Part shown: positions 54,401-61,048 of the stretch, piece by piece | Layout: the number at the start of each line of letters is the position of its first letter | Position numbering within the stretch: position 1 is the stretch's first letter | Source of the DNA: an uncultured Phocaeicola sp. | GTDB lineage: Bacteria; Bacteroidota; Bacteroidia; Bacteroidales; Bacteroidaceae | NCBI GenBank assembly: GCA_944320815.1 | Contig: CALUIZ010000003.1 | Span: forward strand, 1-64,000 | Length of the DNA: 64,000 nt | Reading direction: 5' to 3' | Position numbers and translations under genes: made by a program | The notes under the pieces: generated by a model | Told to the model about the DNA's origin: nothing | What the model saw: the letters and a program-made list of their open reading frames with translations, nothing else | The model's database searches: none

Positions 54401-55148
54401 GACGTTGCGTGATAATTATTTGGCGAAGCTTCTGGGTTAGTTCTTCTGACAGGCCTTGTTTCCGACAGATGGCAAGCAGTTCTTTTTCATAGTCTTTCCG
54501 ACTGGTATATTTTGTTCGTATTTTTTCTCCATTCTGATACAACCGGTAGAAGTATTCTCCCAAATATTCTGTTCCGCAATCCCGCATGGATTGAGCTAAT
54601 GCTTCTATATCTTGTTTGACTTCTCCGTCGCTTTCTTTTGTATTTTCCTTGCGGTTGCTTAAGAAACCGCGCCTTTGGTTCAGGTGATAAATGGCACGGC
54701 CTACAATATAACGATTCTTCAGACTTGAAAGATCCAACTTTTCGGTAAGACAGAGATGCCGGAAATAATAAGGATTATCGCCTGTGCTATCATCAGTACG
54801 CTGCCAAGCCATAAATGTTTCGTTCAAAGGATATTTTTTCAGCGAACGCCATTGTTTTAATTCCTCTACAGATAGCGGAGGGCACAATTGATGTTTGATG
54901 AGAATCTTAAGCAAGCTTATTTTCCGTACTTTCCTACGCCAATAGCCGACACGCTGATGTTTATATCCGGTTCGTTCAGATGCTTTTGACGACTCTATCC
55001 CTTTTTCTATTTTTACACCTTCCTGAAAAATATTCCCGCCCCTGTCTATCAAGGTATATCTGTTTTCCGATGCTTCATCGTCATAATCTACGATAGACCA
55101 TCCAATGCTGTTTGTGCCAGTGTCAATACCTAGTATCCGTTTTCTCAT
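51483..55148 (-). CDS. cas9: CRISPR-associated endonuclease Cas9 (type II-C)
   Basis: This 1,221-residue RNA-guided DNA nuclease has all catalytic residues in place. RuvC-I has Asp9 (ILGIDTGTNSIGWS); an arginine-rich bridge helix lies at about 55-80 (YKHQRVGYWRRKVRKISLLK); RuvC-II has Glu607 (IHIEFAREL); the HNH domain has DIEH 686-689 and a following NLTLCNSRYNREI; RuvC-III has HHVIDA 852-857. The last 350 residues form the C-terminal PAM-interacting region. From memory, this length falls between the compact II-C enzymes (about 1,000-1,100) and the large Bacteroides ones (about 1,400). It is the first cas gene, and its AT-rich upstream region also holds the divergent tracrRNA promoter. PAM unknown. 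Confidence 0.97.
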   Translation of the reverse strand: MRKRILGIDTGTNSIGWSIVDYDDEASENRYTLIDRGGNIFQEGVKIEKGIESSKASERTGYKHQRVGYWRRKVRKISLLKILIKHQLCPPLSVEELKQWRSLKKYPLNETFMAWQRTDDSTGDNPYYFRHLCLTEKLDLSSLKNRYIVGRAIYHLNQRRGFLSNRKENTKESDGEVKQDIEALAQSMRDCGTEYLGEYFYRLYQNGEKIRTKYTSRKDYEKELLAICRKQGLSEELTQKLRQIIITQRPLKSQKHTVGRCVYEPSKSRCPMSHPLYEQYRMYAFINNIKMQGPSDNELRALTENEKQAIIPLFLKKSGKTFKFEDIAKKLSNGKKNYCYYKDQAERAYRFNYYMDTLVSGCPVIAQLSEAFDVKAQIDEWLERACEVYTRGAGKNRYEIMNDIWHVLFFFDSEDKLKEFAREKLQMDEEHACIFSKIHLPSGYASLSLKAIRKILPYMKTYGMIYSHAVFLANLPSVVPCKMNKDALLPILPHEEADDIVKAFYDYDPSMSAIRTQEEYVKRYIAYKYNLDEKEEHRLKNLYHPSMIETFPKVRQQTAGGYYQLGSPRTSSMRNPMAMHSLFRLRHVVNALLKEGKIDENTTIHIEFARELNDSNKRAAIRQWQNERNKRHKEAADKIREHFGSGYEPSSVDVLKYQLWEEQNHLCLYTGETIKFADIFNPNKYDIEHTIPRSAGGDSTAMNLTLCNSRYNREIKRTQLPSQLADHEQIMERIDAWKETIEKLGKEIRRINTRGISDKEVKDRMIQKHHRLMLERDYWKGKYDRFTMTEVPEGFSRRQGVDISVISKYARSYLKSVFKNVYVVKGIATSDFRKIWGIQQEYEKKQRVNHCHHVIDAITIACIGKAEYDRLAQYYHDEERWEWGMDSRRAEFPKPWSTFTEDMKHLDETLLINHYTADNLGKQTRKKIRKDGKITGQYMQGDTARGSLHQDTYYGAIERDGEIRYVVRKPLDQLDEKNVKNIVDDVVREKVEAAIKGHGSLKKAVEAGIWMNKDKRVAIYKVRVYTPQIKRPLDIRLQRDLSTKEYKRKFHVANDSNYMMGIYVGKNESGKEKRDFELINRLDAVEYYNSGVSAQDIDILPTESKNGYPLRWKLKIGTMVLLYEETPEEVYELNEAELCKRLYKITGMSSMVVNGCNYGTLSLLFHQEARPAKDVKLTNGVFKNAETTRAAIALYHTQFKALVQGYDFEMDDLEKIRFKNR

Positions 55149-55191
55149 TTATAGTATTATTATGATTAAAGATTAAACATTCTGATTATTG

Positions 55192-55223
55192 TTTGCGAAT
55201 TTAAGAAAAAAGATTTACATTTG
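55192..55223 (+). promoter_or_regulatory. tracrRNA promoter
   Basis: TTTG (55192-55195), a 20-nt spacer and TACATTTG (55216-55223) match the Bacteroides consensus in full. It starts 44 bp from the cas9 start codon and points away from cas9. Confidence 0.8.
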
Positions 55224-55228
55224 CAATA

Positions 55229-55311
55229 TAAGATTTTCTACATCTTATCACAATAAGGCCTTCGGGCCGAAGGGTAAAACCTATACTCCCGCTTCGGTGG
55301 GAGTTTTTTTT
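55229..55311 (+). ncRNA. tracrRNA of the type II-C locus
   Basis: The anti-repeat 55234-55253 (TTTTCTACATCTTATCACAA) can pair with the first 21 nt of the minus-strand repeat: 11 bp, a 2x2 U-U internal loop, then about 8 bp including a G-U. Next comes a nexus-like hairpin, either GGCC-TTCG-GGCC (55257-55268) or CCTTCG-GGC-CGAAGG (55259-55273). A terminator hairpin follows, ACTCCCGC-TTCG-GTGGGAGT (55285-55304), with eight T. The size, about 80 nt, suits tracrRNA. The 5' end is set from the promoter position. Confidence 0.85.
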
Positions 55312-55394
55312 ATGCATGCTATTGCATTTAAATGTGTCATACACAAAATAAAAAGGAGCCAAGCGAAACCGCTTAACTCCTTCATTTTCACCAG

Positions 55395-55469
55395 TCGGGG
55401 TGACTGGATTCGAACCAGCGACCACACGCCCCCCAGACGCGTACTCTAACCGGGCTGAGCTACACCCCG
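55395..55469 (-). tRNA. tRNA-Pro (anticodon GGG)
   Basis: The 75-nt minus-strand cloverleaf has acceptor CGGGGTG/CACCCCG and anticodon stem CGCGT/GCGTG with loop CTGGGGG, giving anticodon GGG. The T arm is CTGGTTCGAATCCAG. CCA is not encoded. It lies between the tracrRNA and rpsF. Confidence 0.92.
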
Positions 55470-55888
55470 AATTGCGGATGCAAAGGTAGTGAATTGTTTT
55501 GAATGGACAAGCGTTTTCGCGTATTTTATTTCAAAAATTTTGTTGGAATCTTGTCAGTCAGCGCGTTATGGATGCCTGTTCTTTGACGGGATATGGCGGT
55601 CGGGCAAGGGTGTTGGTGAAGTTCCGGAAGCGCTTGTCCATTGTCTTGCATTGTCAGAGTAAAGTAAAAGGGTATTTTGAATGGAACAGGCGTTTGTTTC
55701 AGTCGGAACAAGCGGCTGTTCTTGGTCCGGCAGGCTGTTGTCTGTCGGGGAGGAGGATGCAAAGCTTCCGTCGGTCAGGAATCTTTCACTTGAGAAAAAA
55801 CACGCAAAGTTTTGGAGATTAGAGAAAAAAGCGTACCTTTGCGCCGCAATTGTAATTTCTAATATTAATAATTAATTAACGAATTAGT
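55470..55888 (+). other. Leader region of rpsF with a GC-rich repeat and a promoter
   Basis: Within this gap 55685-55740 is a diverged copy of the GC-rich hairpin repeat (AACAGGCG, then CGGCTGTTCTTGGTCCGG). The rpsF promoter is TTTG (55811-55814), a 19-nt spacer and TACCTTTG (55834-55841), leaving a leader of about 40 nt before the ATG. Short open frames here are not supported as genes. Confidence 0.65.
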
Positions 55889-56236
55889 ATGAATCAATAC
55901 GAAACCGTTTTCATTTTGACTCCCGTTTTGTCTGACGTACAGATGAAGGAAGCGGTAGAAAAGTTCAAGGCAATCCTGACAAATGAGGGTGCTGAGATCA
56001 TCAATGAAGAAAACTGGGGCTTGAAGAAATTGGCTTATCCGATTCAGAAGAAGTCGACAGGTTTCTATCAGCTGATTGAGTTCAAGGCTGAACCGAATGT
56101 GATTGAAAAACTGGAAGTGAATTTCCGTCGTGACGAACGTGTGATCCGTTTCCTGACTTTCAGAATGGACAAGTATGCAGCAGAATACGCGGCTAAGAGA
56201 AGAAGTTTAAAATCAACTAAAAAGGAGGAAAATTAA
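55889..56236 (+). CDS. rpsF: 30S ribosomal protein bS6
   Basis: This 115-residue protein starts [20 protein letters not shown], typical of bS6, and has [20 protein letters not shown] at about 46-65. It binds 16S rRNA with bS18. The C-terminus is lysine/arginine-rich ([15 protein letters not shown]). It is first in the rpsF-rpsR-rplI operon, driven by the promoter at 55811. Confidence 0.98.
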   Translation: MNQYETVFILTPVLSDVQMKEAVEKFKAILTNEGAEIINEENWGLKKLAYPIQKKSTGFYQLIEFKAEPNVIEKLEVNFRRDERVIRFLTFRMDKYAAEYAAKRRSLKSTKKEEN

Positions 56237-56238
56237 TC

Positions 56239-56508
56239 ATGGCACAGCAACAATCAGAAATCAGATATTTAACTCCGCCCTCAGTAGACGTCAAGAAGAA
56301 AAAGTACTGCCGTTTCAAGAAGAGCGGTATCAAGTATATCGACTATAAGGATCCTGAATTCCTGAAGAAATTCTTGAATGAGCAGGGAAAAATCCTTCCG
56401 CGCCGTATTACCGGTACTTCTCTGAAGTTCCAGCGTCGTATTGCGCAGGCTGTGAAAAGAGCCCGTCATTTGGCTTTGCTGCCCTACGTAACTGATATGA
56501 TGAAATAA
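56239..56508 (+). CDS. rpsR: 30S ribosomal protein bS18
   Basis: This 89-residue protein has [20 protein letters not shown] and [20 protein letters not shown], characteristic of bS18, and partners bS6 on the 30S platform. It starts 2 bp after rpsF ends, with the AGGAGG ribosome-binding site inside the rpsF tail, so translation is coupled. Confidence 0.98.
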   Translation: MAQQQSEIRYLTPPSVDVKKKKYCRFKKSGIKYIDYKDPEFLKKFLNEQGKILPRRITGTSLKFQRRIAQAVKRARHLALLPYVTDMMK

Positions 56509-56525
56509 TTAAAGGAGGAATAAGT

Positions 56526-56975
56526 ATGGAAATAATTTTGAAAGAAGATGTGGCTAACCTGGGCTACAAGGATGACATTGTAACTGTGAAGTCAGGTTAT
56601 GGACGTAACTATCTTATTCCGACCGGCAAGGCTGTCATTGCTTCTCCATCTGCGAAGAAGATGTTGGCTGAAGAACTGAAACAGCGTGCTCTCAAGCTGG
56701 AGAAGATGAAGAAGGACGCTGAAGCTGTCGCTGAATCTCTGAAGGACGTTTCTTTGAAGATCGCTACGAAGGTAAGCGCGACAGGGGTTATCTATGGTTC
56801 TGTTGGCAATCTGCAGATTGCTGAAGAGCTTGCTAAGCTTGGTCACAATATCGACCGCAAGACGATTGTGGTGAAGGGCCAGGTGAAGGAAGTGGGCCAG
56901 TACACGGCTACCGTGAGACTTCATAGAGAAGTTTCTGTGGAAATTCCTTTCGAAGTAGTTGCGGAAGAAGCTTGA
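56526..56975 (+). CDS. rplI: 50S ribosomal protein bL9
   Basis: This 149-residue protein has the N-terminal MEIILKEDVANLGYKDDIVT and GYGRNYLIPTGKAV, then the long connecting helix and a C-terminal domain ending PFEVVAEEA. It binds 23S rRNA near L1. An AAGGAGGAA ribosome-binding site precedes it. It is the last gene of the operon. Confidence 0.98.
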   Translation: MEIILKEDVANLGYKDDIVTVKSGYGRNYLIPTGKAVIASPSAKKMLAEELKQRALKLEKMKKDAEAVAESLKDVSLKIATKVSATGVIYGSVGNLQIAEELAKLGHNIDRKTIVVKGQVKEVGQYTATVRLHREVSVEIPFEVVAEEA

Positions 56976-57004
56976 TTTGTTATCTGTAAATACTTGATAA
57001 TGTT

Positions 57005-57039
57005 CCCGACCGGATCCCTTTCCGGTCGGGATTTTTTTT
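57005..57039 (+). terminator. Intrinsic terminator of the rpsF operon
   Basis: CCCGACCGGA (57005-57014) pairs with TCCGGTCGGG (57021-57030), followed by ATTTTTTTT. It starts 29 bp after rplI. Confidence 0.9.
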
Positions 57040-57262
57040 ATGTGACGGGCATGCCTTTTCGGGCGGTAAGCCTGCCTTTACGGAACCGGCCGGACAGTAG
57101 AGTTTTGTTTATTGCTTTATGATGGGGGAAGACACTGCGGATGCTTGTCTGATATGGGGGGAGATGGGAGATAAATGAAGAATGAGGAATGAAGGGAGAA
57201 TCCTCTGCGTGTTTGAAAGCGCAGCTTGAGTTGCTCACCCCCGTTCCTCATTCTTCATTTCT

Positions 57263-58444
57263 TTACTTCTTCAGGCGTTCTGCCATCGCTTTGGCGAGTT
57301 CTTTTGCCTGTGCATAATTGTCAGTTTTCATGCTTTGTTTCATTTCCACCGGATTGCCTACAACCTCAAATTTCAGCTTCTCGGCATATTCGGCCAGCTT
57401 TTTCACCGCCGCACTTGCCCATGTGTAGGAGCCGAAGTAGCCCATGATGCGATTCTTCATGTCGCGTGCGGCTATCTTGTCCAGCAGAGCCTGCATCTCG
57501 GGATAGAGGTTCATGTTGTAGGTGGTGCATCCCACAATCAGTCCCTTGTACTTGAAGATGTCCGACAGAATGTAGGAATGATGCGTGTGCGACACGTTGT
57601 GGAGGATGATGTTTCTGATTCCTTCCTTGCTCAGTTCCTCAGCGATGGCTTCGGCAAGCTCTTCCGTGTTGCCGTACATGGTGCCGTAGGCGATGACCAC
57701 ACCTTCCTCGCCTTCATAGCGGCTCATCTTGTCGTACAGGTCGATGACCTGTGGGATTTTCTCTTCCCACACCGGTCCGTGGGTCGGGCAGATTGTTCGG
57801 ATGGGCAGTCCTGCACACTTCTGCAATGCCTTCTGTACAGGATTTCCGAACTTGCCCACAATGTTCGAATAATAACGGCGCATTTCCTCCCAATAGATGT
57901 CCGTGTTGATGTTCCTGTCGATGCATCCCCCGTTGAGCGCGCCGAAGCAGCCGAAGGCGTCGCCGGAGAAGAGGATGCCTTCCGTCTCGTCGAAAGTGAC
58001 CATCGTTTCGGGCCAGTGCACCATCGGGATGAGATAGAAGCGCAGGCTGTGGTGTCCCAGTTTCAGAAAATCGCCGTCGCCCACCACGTAGCGTTCGCCC
58101 GTCACTCCGTAGTAGCCTTCCACCATGTCGAAGGTCTTCTTGTTGCCCACCAGCACGATTTCAGGATAATATTTCTTGATGAGCGCGATGGAACCCGAAT
58201 GGTCCGGCTCCATATGGTTGATGATCAGATAGTCAATCTTCCGGTCTCCGATGACGCTGCGGATTTTTTTCATGTACACTTCAAAGAAGGCCACGTCCAC
58301 CGTGTCCACCAGTGCCACCATGTCATCGTCCGCAATCAGATAAGAGTTGTAAGACACGCCGTAAGGCAGCGGCCACAGATTCTCGAACAAAGCTTTTGTC
58401 CGGTCGTTCACACCTACATAATGAACTTTTCCTTTAATTTCCAT
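57263..58444 (-). CDS. FprA-type A flavodiiron protein (NO/O2 reductase)
   Basis: This 393-residue protein has an N-terminal metallo-beta-lactamase-like di-iron domain with HMEPDH (about 81-86; NHMEPDHSGSIAL) and GDAFGCFGAL. A C-terminal flavodoxin domain (about 250-393) has AYGTMYGNTEELAEAIAEEL for FMN binding. It reduces oxygen to water or NO to N2O and protects anaerobes from oxidative or nitrosative stress. No rubredoxin domain is fused. The radical SAM gene lies immediately upstream in the same direction (15 bp), so they form an operon. Confidence 0.95.
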   Translation of the reverse strand: MEIKGKVHYVGVNDRTKALFENLWPLPYGVSYNSYLIADDDMVALVDTVDVAFFEVYMKKIRSVIGDRKIDYLIINHMEPDHSGSIALIKKYYPEIVLVGNKKTFDMVEGYYGVTGERYVVGDGDFLKLGHHSLRFYLIPMVHWPETMVTFDETEGILFSGDAFGCFGALNGGCIDRNINTDIYWEEMRRYYSNIVGKFGNPVQKALQKCAGLPIRTICPTHGPVWEEKIPQVIDLYDKMSRYEGEEGVVIAYGTMYGNTEELAEAIAEELSKEGIRNIILHNVSHTHHSYILSDIFKYKGLIVGCTTYNMNLYPEMQALLDKIAARDMKNRIMGYFGSYTWASAAVKKLAEYAEKLKFEVVGNPVEMKQSMKTDNYAQAKELAKAMAERLKK

Positions 58445-58459
58445 ATTATACCTGATTTG

Positions 58460-59389
58460 TTATGGTTTGTTGTAATGTTTTCCTTGCCAAGTGTCGCGTT
58501 CGCGCATCCGTTTCTTCAGCTTTTCAGTGAATTCGTAGTTCTTCAGTCCCCAGTCGGGGGCGATGAGGAGTTCTTTCGGCGACTGTGAGATGAATCTTTC
58601 CAGCACGATGTCGGGGCGCAGGCGTTCCACGTAGTCGATCACCAGGTCGGCATATTCATCCGCTCCGTACAGGTGGAACCGTTCGGGGTGCTCTTCATAT
58701 TCGTGGGCCATGCGTGTGCCTTTCACCAGTTGGAGCTGGTGGAGCTTGAGTGTGGTGAGGGGAAGTCCGGAAAGCGTGCCGGCCTGTCCGATTATCCCTT
58801 CCTTCGTTTCTCCCGGAAGTCCGAGGATGACATGCCCGCCCGTCAGGATGCCTCTTCCGGCGGTTCTTCTGACTGCATCGGCCGTACATTCGAACGTGTG
58901 CCCCCGGTTGATGCGCTCCAGTGTGCCGTTGTCCGTACTTTCTATTCCGTATTCAACGAGCAGGAACGTCCGGCGGTTCAGTTCCTCCAGATAGTCCAGC
59001 AGCGGGTCGGGCATGCAGTCCGGGCGTGTGCCGATGACCAGTCCCACCACATTCTCCACACCGAGTGCCTCCTCATACATGCGTTTCAGCGTTTCCGTTT
59101 CGCCGTATGTGTTGGTGTAGGCCTGAAAGTAGGCCAGATATTTCATCTTCGGGTATTTCCGTGAAAAGAACTCCACCCCTTCGCGCACCTGTTGTCCGAC
59201 GGGTTTTCCGGTGTGGCAGTAGGCCGGGTTGAACGTCTGGTTGTTGCAGTACGTGCATCCTCCATATCCTTTTGTCCCGTCTCTGTTGGGACAGGTGAAG
59301 CCTGCGTTGACGGATATTTTCTGTACCTTGTACGGAAACCGTGCGGCCATGAAGCTGGAGAAGTCATTGTAGCGTGTCCGTTCGTTCAT
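58460..59389 (-). CDS. Radical SAM protein, TIGR01212/YhcC family
   Basis: This 309-residue protein has the iron-sulfur cluster region TCPNRDGTKGYGGCTYCNNQ (about 31-50), with the CX3CX2C-like cysteines spaced as in the YhcC family. LKHQ-type motifs are visible as TTLKLHQLQLVKGTRMAHEY. YhcC-type proteins are widespread and poorly characterised. The gene runs on the minus strand just before the flavodiiron gene. Confidence 0.9.
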   Translation of the reverse strand: MNERTRYNDFSSFMAARFPYKVQKISVNAGFTCPNRDGTKGYGGCTYCNNQTFNPAYCHTGKPVGQQVREGVEFFSRKYPKMKYLAYFQAYTNTYGETETLKRMYEEALGVENVVGLVIGTRPDCMPDPLLDYLEELNRRTFLLVEYGIESTDNGTLERINRGHTFECTADAVRRTAGRGILTGGHVILGLPGETKEGIIGQAGTLSGLPLTTLKLHQLQLVKGTRMAHEYEEHPERFHLYGADEYADLVIDYVERLRPDIVLERFISQSPKELLIAPDWGLKNYEFTEKLKKRMRERDTWQGKHYNKP

Positions 59390-59926
59390 CGTTTGCCCTT
59401 TTACGGATGCAAAGATAGTTCTTTTTCATGGAAGTGCAAAAAGATTGGAGGCGGGACGGGGCCGGAAAAACAGGCGGCTGTTCCGGGCAGGATAACGGGC
59501 TGTTCTGTCCGGAATGTCCGCCTGTTCCGGCCGGCGGAACCGCCTGCCTTTTTGCGGATGCCGCCCGATGCGCAGAAGTGTAAAAATGACACTCTGTTTT
59601 TTGTTAAAACGTGTGATGTTTTTATGAATTTTCTTGCGGGTGTCCGTGTGCTTCCCTTTCTGGACTTTTTTCGGGTCTCGTTTCCCGAAAATTTCATGAA
59701 TCCCGCTTCAGGGCCTTCTGGAGTGGGGTGGGAAATATGTTATACACAATATTCCATGCATTTGTACAATATTTTATTTTCTTCTTTCAGGTTATTTCAT
59801 ATTTTTGTGTGAAAGTTAAGTGAAAGAAACTGTGCGGAATGAAAAAGAGATAAAGATAGGATTTTTTTAATCAATGAACAATAAATGAGAACAACTAACT
59901 TTTGTCTAACTTTAAAAACATGGTGT
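59390..59926. other. Intergenic region: GC-rich repeat, promoter, long leader
   Basis: AACAGGCGG (59469-59477) pairs with CCGCCTGTT (59518-59526), enclosing ATAACGGGCTGTTCTGTCCGG, the fullest copy of the GC-rich repeat. Nearer the gene, TATTTTTG (59800-59807) with TTTT at 59777-59780 and a 19-nt spacer forms a possible promoter, implying a leader of about 110 nt. No gene is seen. Confidence 0.5.
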
Positions 59927-61003
59927 ATGAAAAAAAACTACTATGTGGGAGCAACTTTGGCTCTGCTGTTGCTGGCAGGTTGCAATGACGACACGGATGT
60001 CAAGTTTGCGAATGATTCGGGAGTAAAAGTCACTTTCAGTGCAGTAATCAATGATCCGAACGCCAACAATCTTTCAAGAGTGACGGGAGTGGCTTTTGAA
60101 GACGGCGACTCTTTGGGCATCACATGCGGGCCTACGCAGGTGAACATCAAGTATCGTTACAATGCAGCCGACCAGAGCTTCACGGCGGCGAACGCTTACA
60201 ATGAAGTGTGGCTGATGGGTAACGACGAATATGCGGTGAGTGCCTATTATCCTTATAAAGGTGACGAGGATGTGGCGCCGATGGTGCAGACGGTGGTGAC
60301 TACCTCCGAGTTCCAGCGGACGGCGGAAGCCCGTGAGGGTATCGACTATCTGTACGCTTCCGGTACGGCTAACCGCTGGAACCCGAACGTGCAGTTAGCT
60401 TTCAGACATGTGATGAGCCGTCTGGTCTTGAAGTTCAAGCCCGGAAAGGACTATCAGGGAAATCCCATCACTTTGTCTGACGTGGACTTCTATATATGTG
60501 GTCTGAATCTGTACGGGACCTTCAATCCCAATACGGGAGAAACAGCCCTTACGCCCCTTTCTGTAGACGAGAGCGGAGCTGTGATTGAAGACCCGAGCCG
60601 CGAGAATAGTGTTTCCCAGCAGTTGGATGAAACCAACGACTTTACTTTTACGGGCATATTCCTCCCGCAGACAGTGGACGGAAGCAATGAATTCGGCGGG
60701 GTACTGCTGGAAGCTGCCATGCGTACGGGTGACTCCAGATCATTCTACAGCGTGACGCTGGGACCGGACGTGCTGCCGGAACTGCTTGCCGGATATTCTT
60801 ATGAATATGAGCTGACTGCCAATGCCTATAACGACAATGAAATCAGGCTGGATCTCTCGGGGGTGCAGATCAATCCGTGGAACTCTGTAGACGGCGGTAC
60901 TTTTGAACCGACTCCGGGCGTTGCGGGCACCAATGCGGATGCCACTTCTTCCACTTGGGGCGACATGGAGCAGGTAGATGTGGAAGCCACTCCGGTGGAA
61001 TAA
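59927..61003 (+). CDS. Fimbrillin family lipoprotein
   Basis: This 358-residue lipoprotein (lipobox LAGC, Cys18) has two Mfa-like/fimbrillin beta-domains: DGDSLGITCGP, VSAYYPYKGDE and FRHVMSRLVLKF are hallmark motifs. A C-terminal region (AGYSYEYELTANAYNDNEI) closes the second domain. Such proteins are surface pilus subunits or ligand-binding lipoproteins. The ATG at 59927 (MKKNYYVGAT) is chosen for its lipoprotein signal; an upstream ATG at 59885 would add 14 residues. The next gene starts 45 bp later. Confidence 0.87.
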   Translation: MKKNYYVGATLALLLLAGCNDDTDVKFANDSGVKVTFSAVINDPNANNLSRVTGVAFEDGDSLGITCGPTQVNIKYRYNAADQSFTAANAYNEVWLMGNDEYAVSAYYPYKGDEDVAPMVQTVVTTSEFQRTAEAREGIDYLYASGTANRWNPNVQLAFRHVMSRLVLKFKPGKDYQGNPITLSDVDFYICGLNLYGTFNPNTGETALTPLSVDESGAVIEDPSRENSVSQQLDETNDFTFTGIFLPQTVDGSNEFGGVLLEAAMRTGDSRSFYSVTLGPDVLPELLAGYSYEYELTANAYNDNEIRLDLSGVQINPWNSVDGGTFEPTPGVAGTNADATSSTWGDMEQVDVEATPVE

Positions 61004-61048
61004 GACCTTAGAATTATAATATATATGTAAACTCAAAAAGAAATTCTT

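Noticed and set aside
47914..55469. Integrase attachment site formed by a repeated tRNA 3' end around the CRISPR locus
   Set aside because: I looked for a second copy of the tRNA-Pro or tRNA-Arg 3' segment at the other border and saw none, and there is no integrase gene.
55500..55822. 107-residue frame upstream of rpsF
   Set aside because: It covers the GC-rich repeat and ends in the rpsF promoter; no protein-like features.
57335..58588. 417-residue plus-strand frame over the flavodiiron protein gene
   Set aside because: The minus-strand protein has both the di-iron and flavodoxin motifs; the plus frame has no features.
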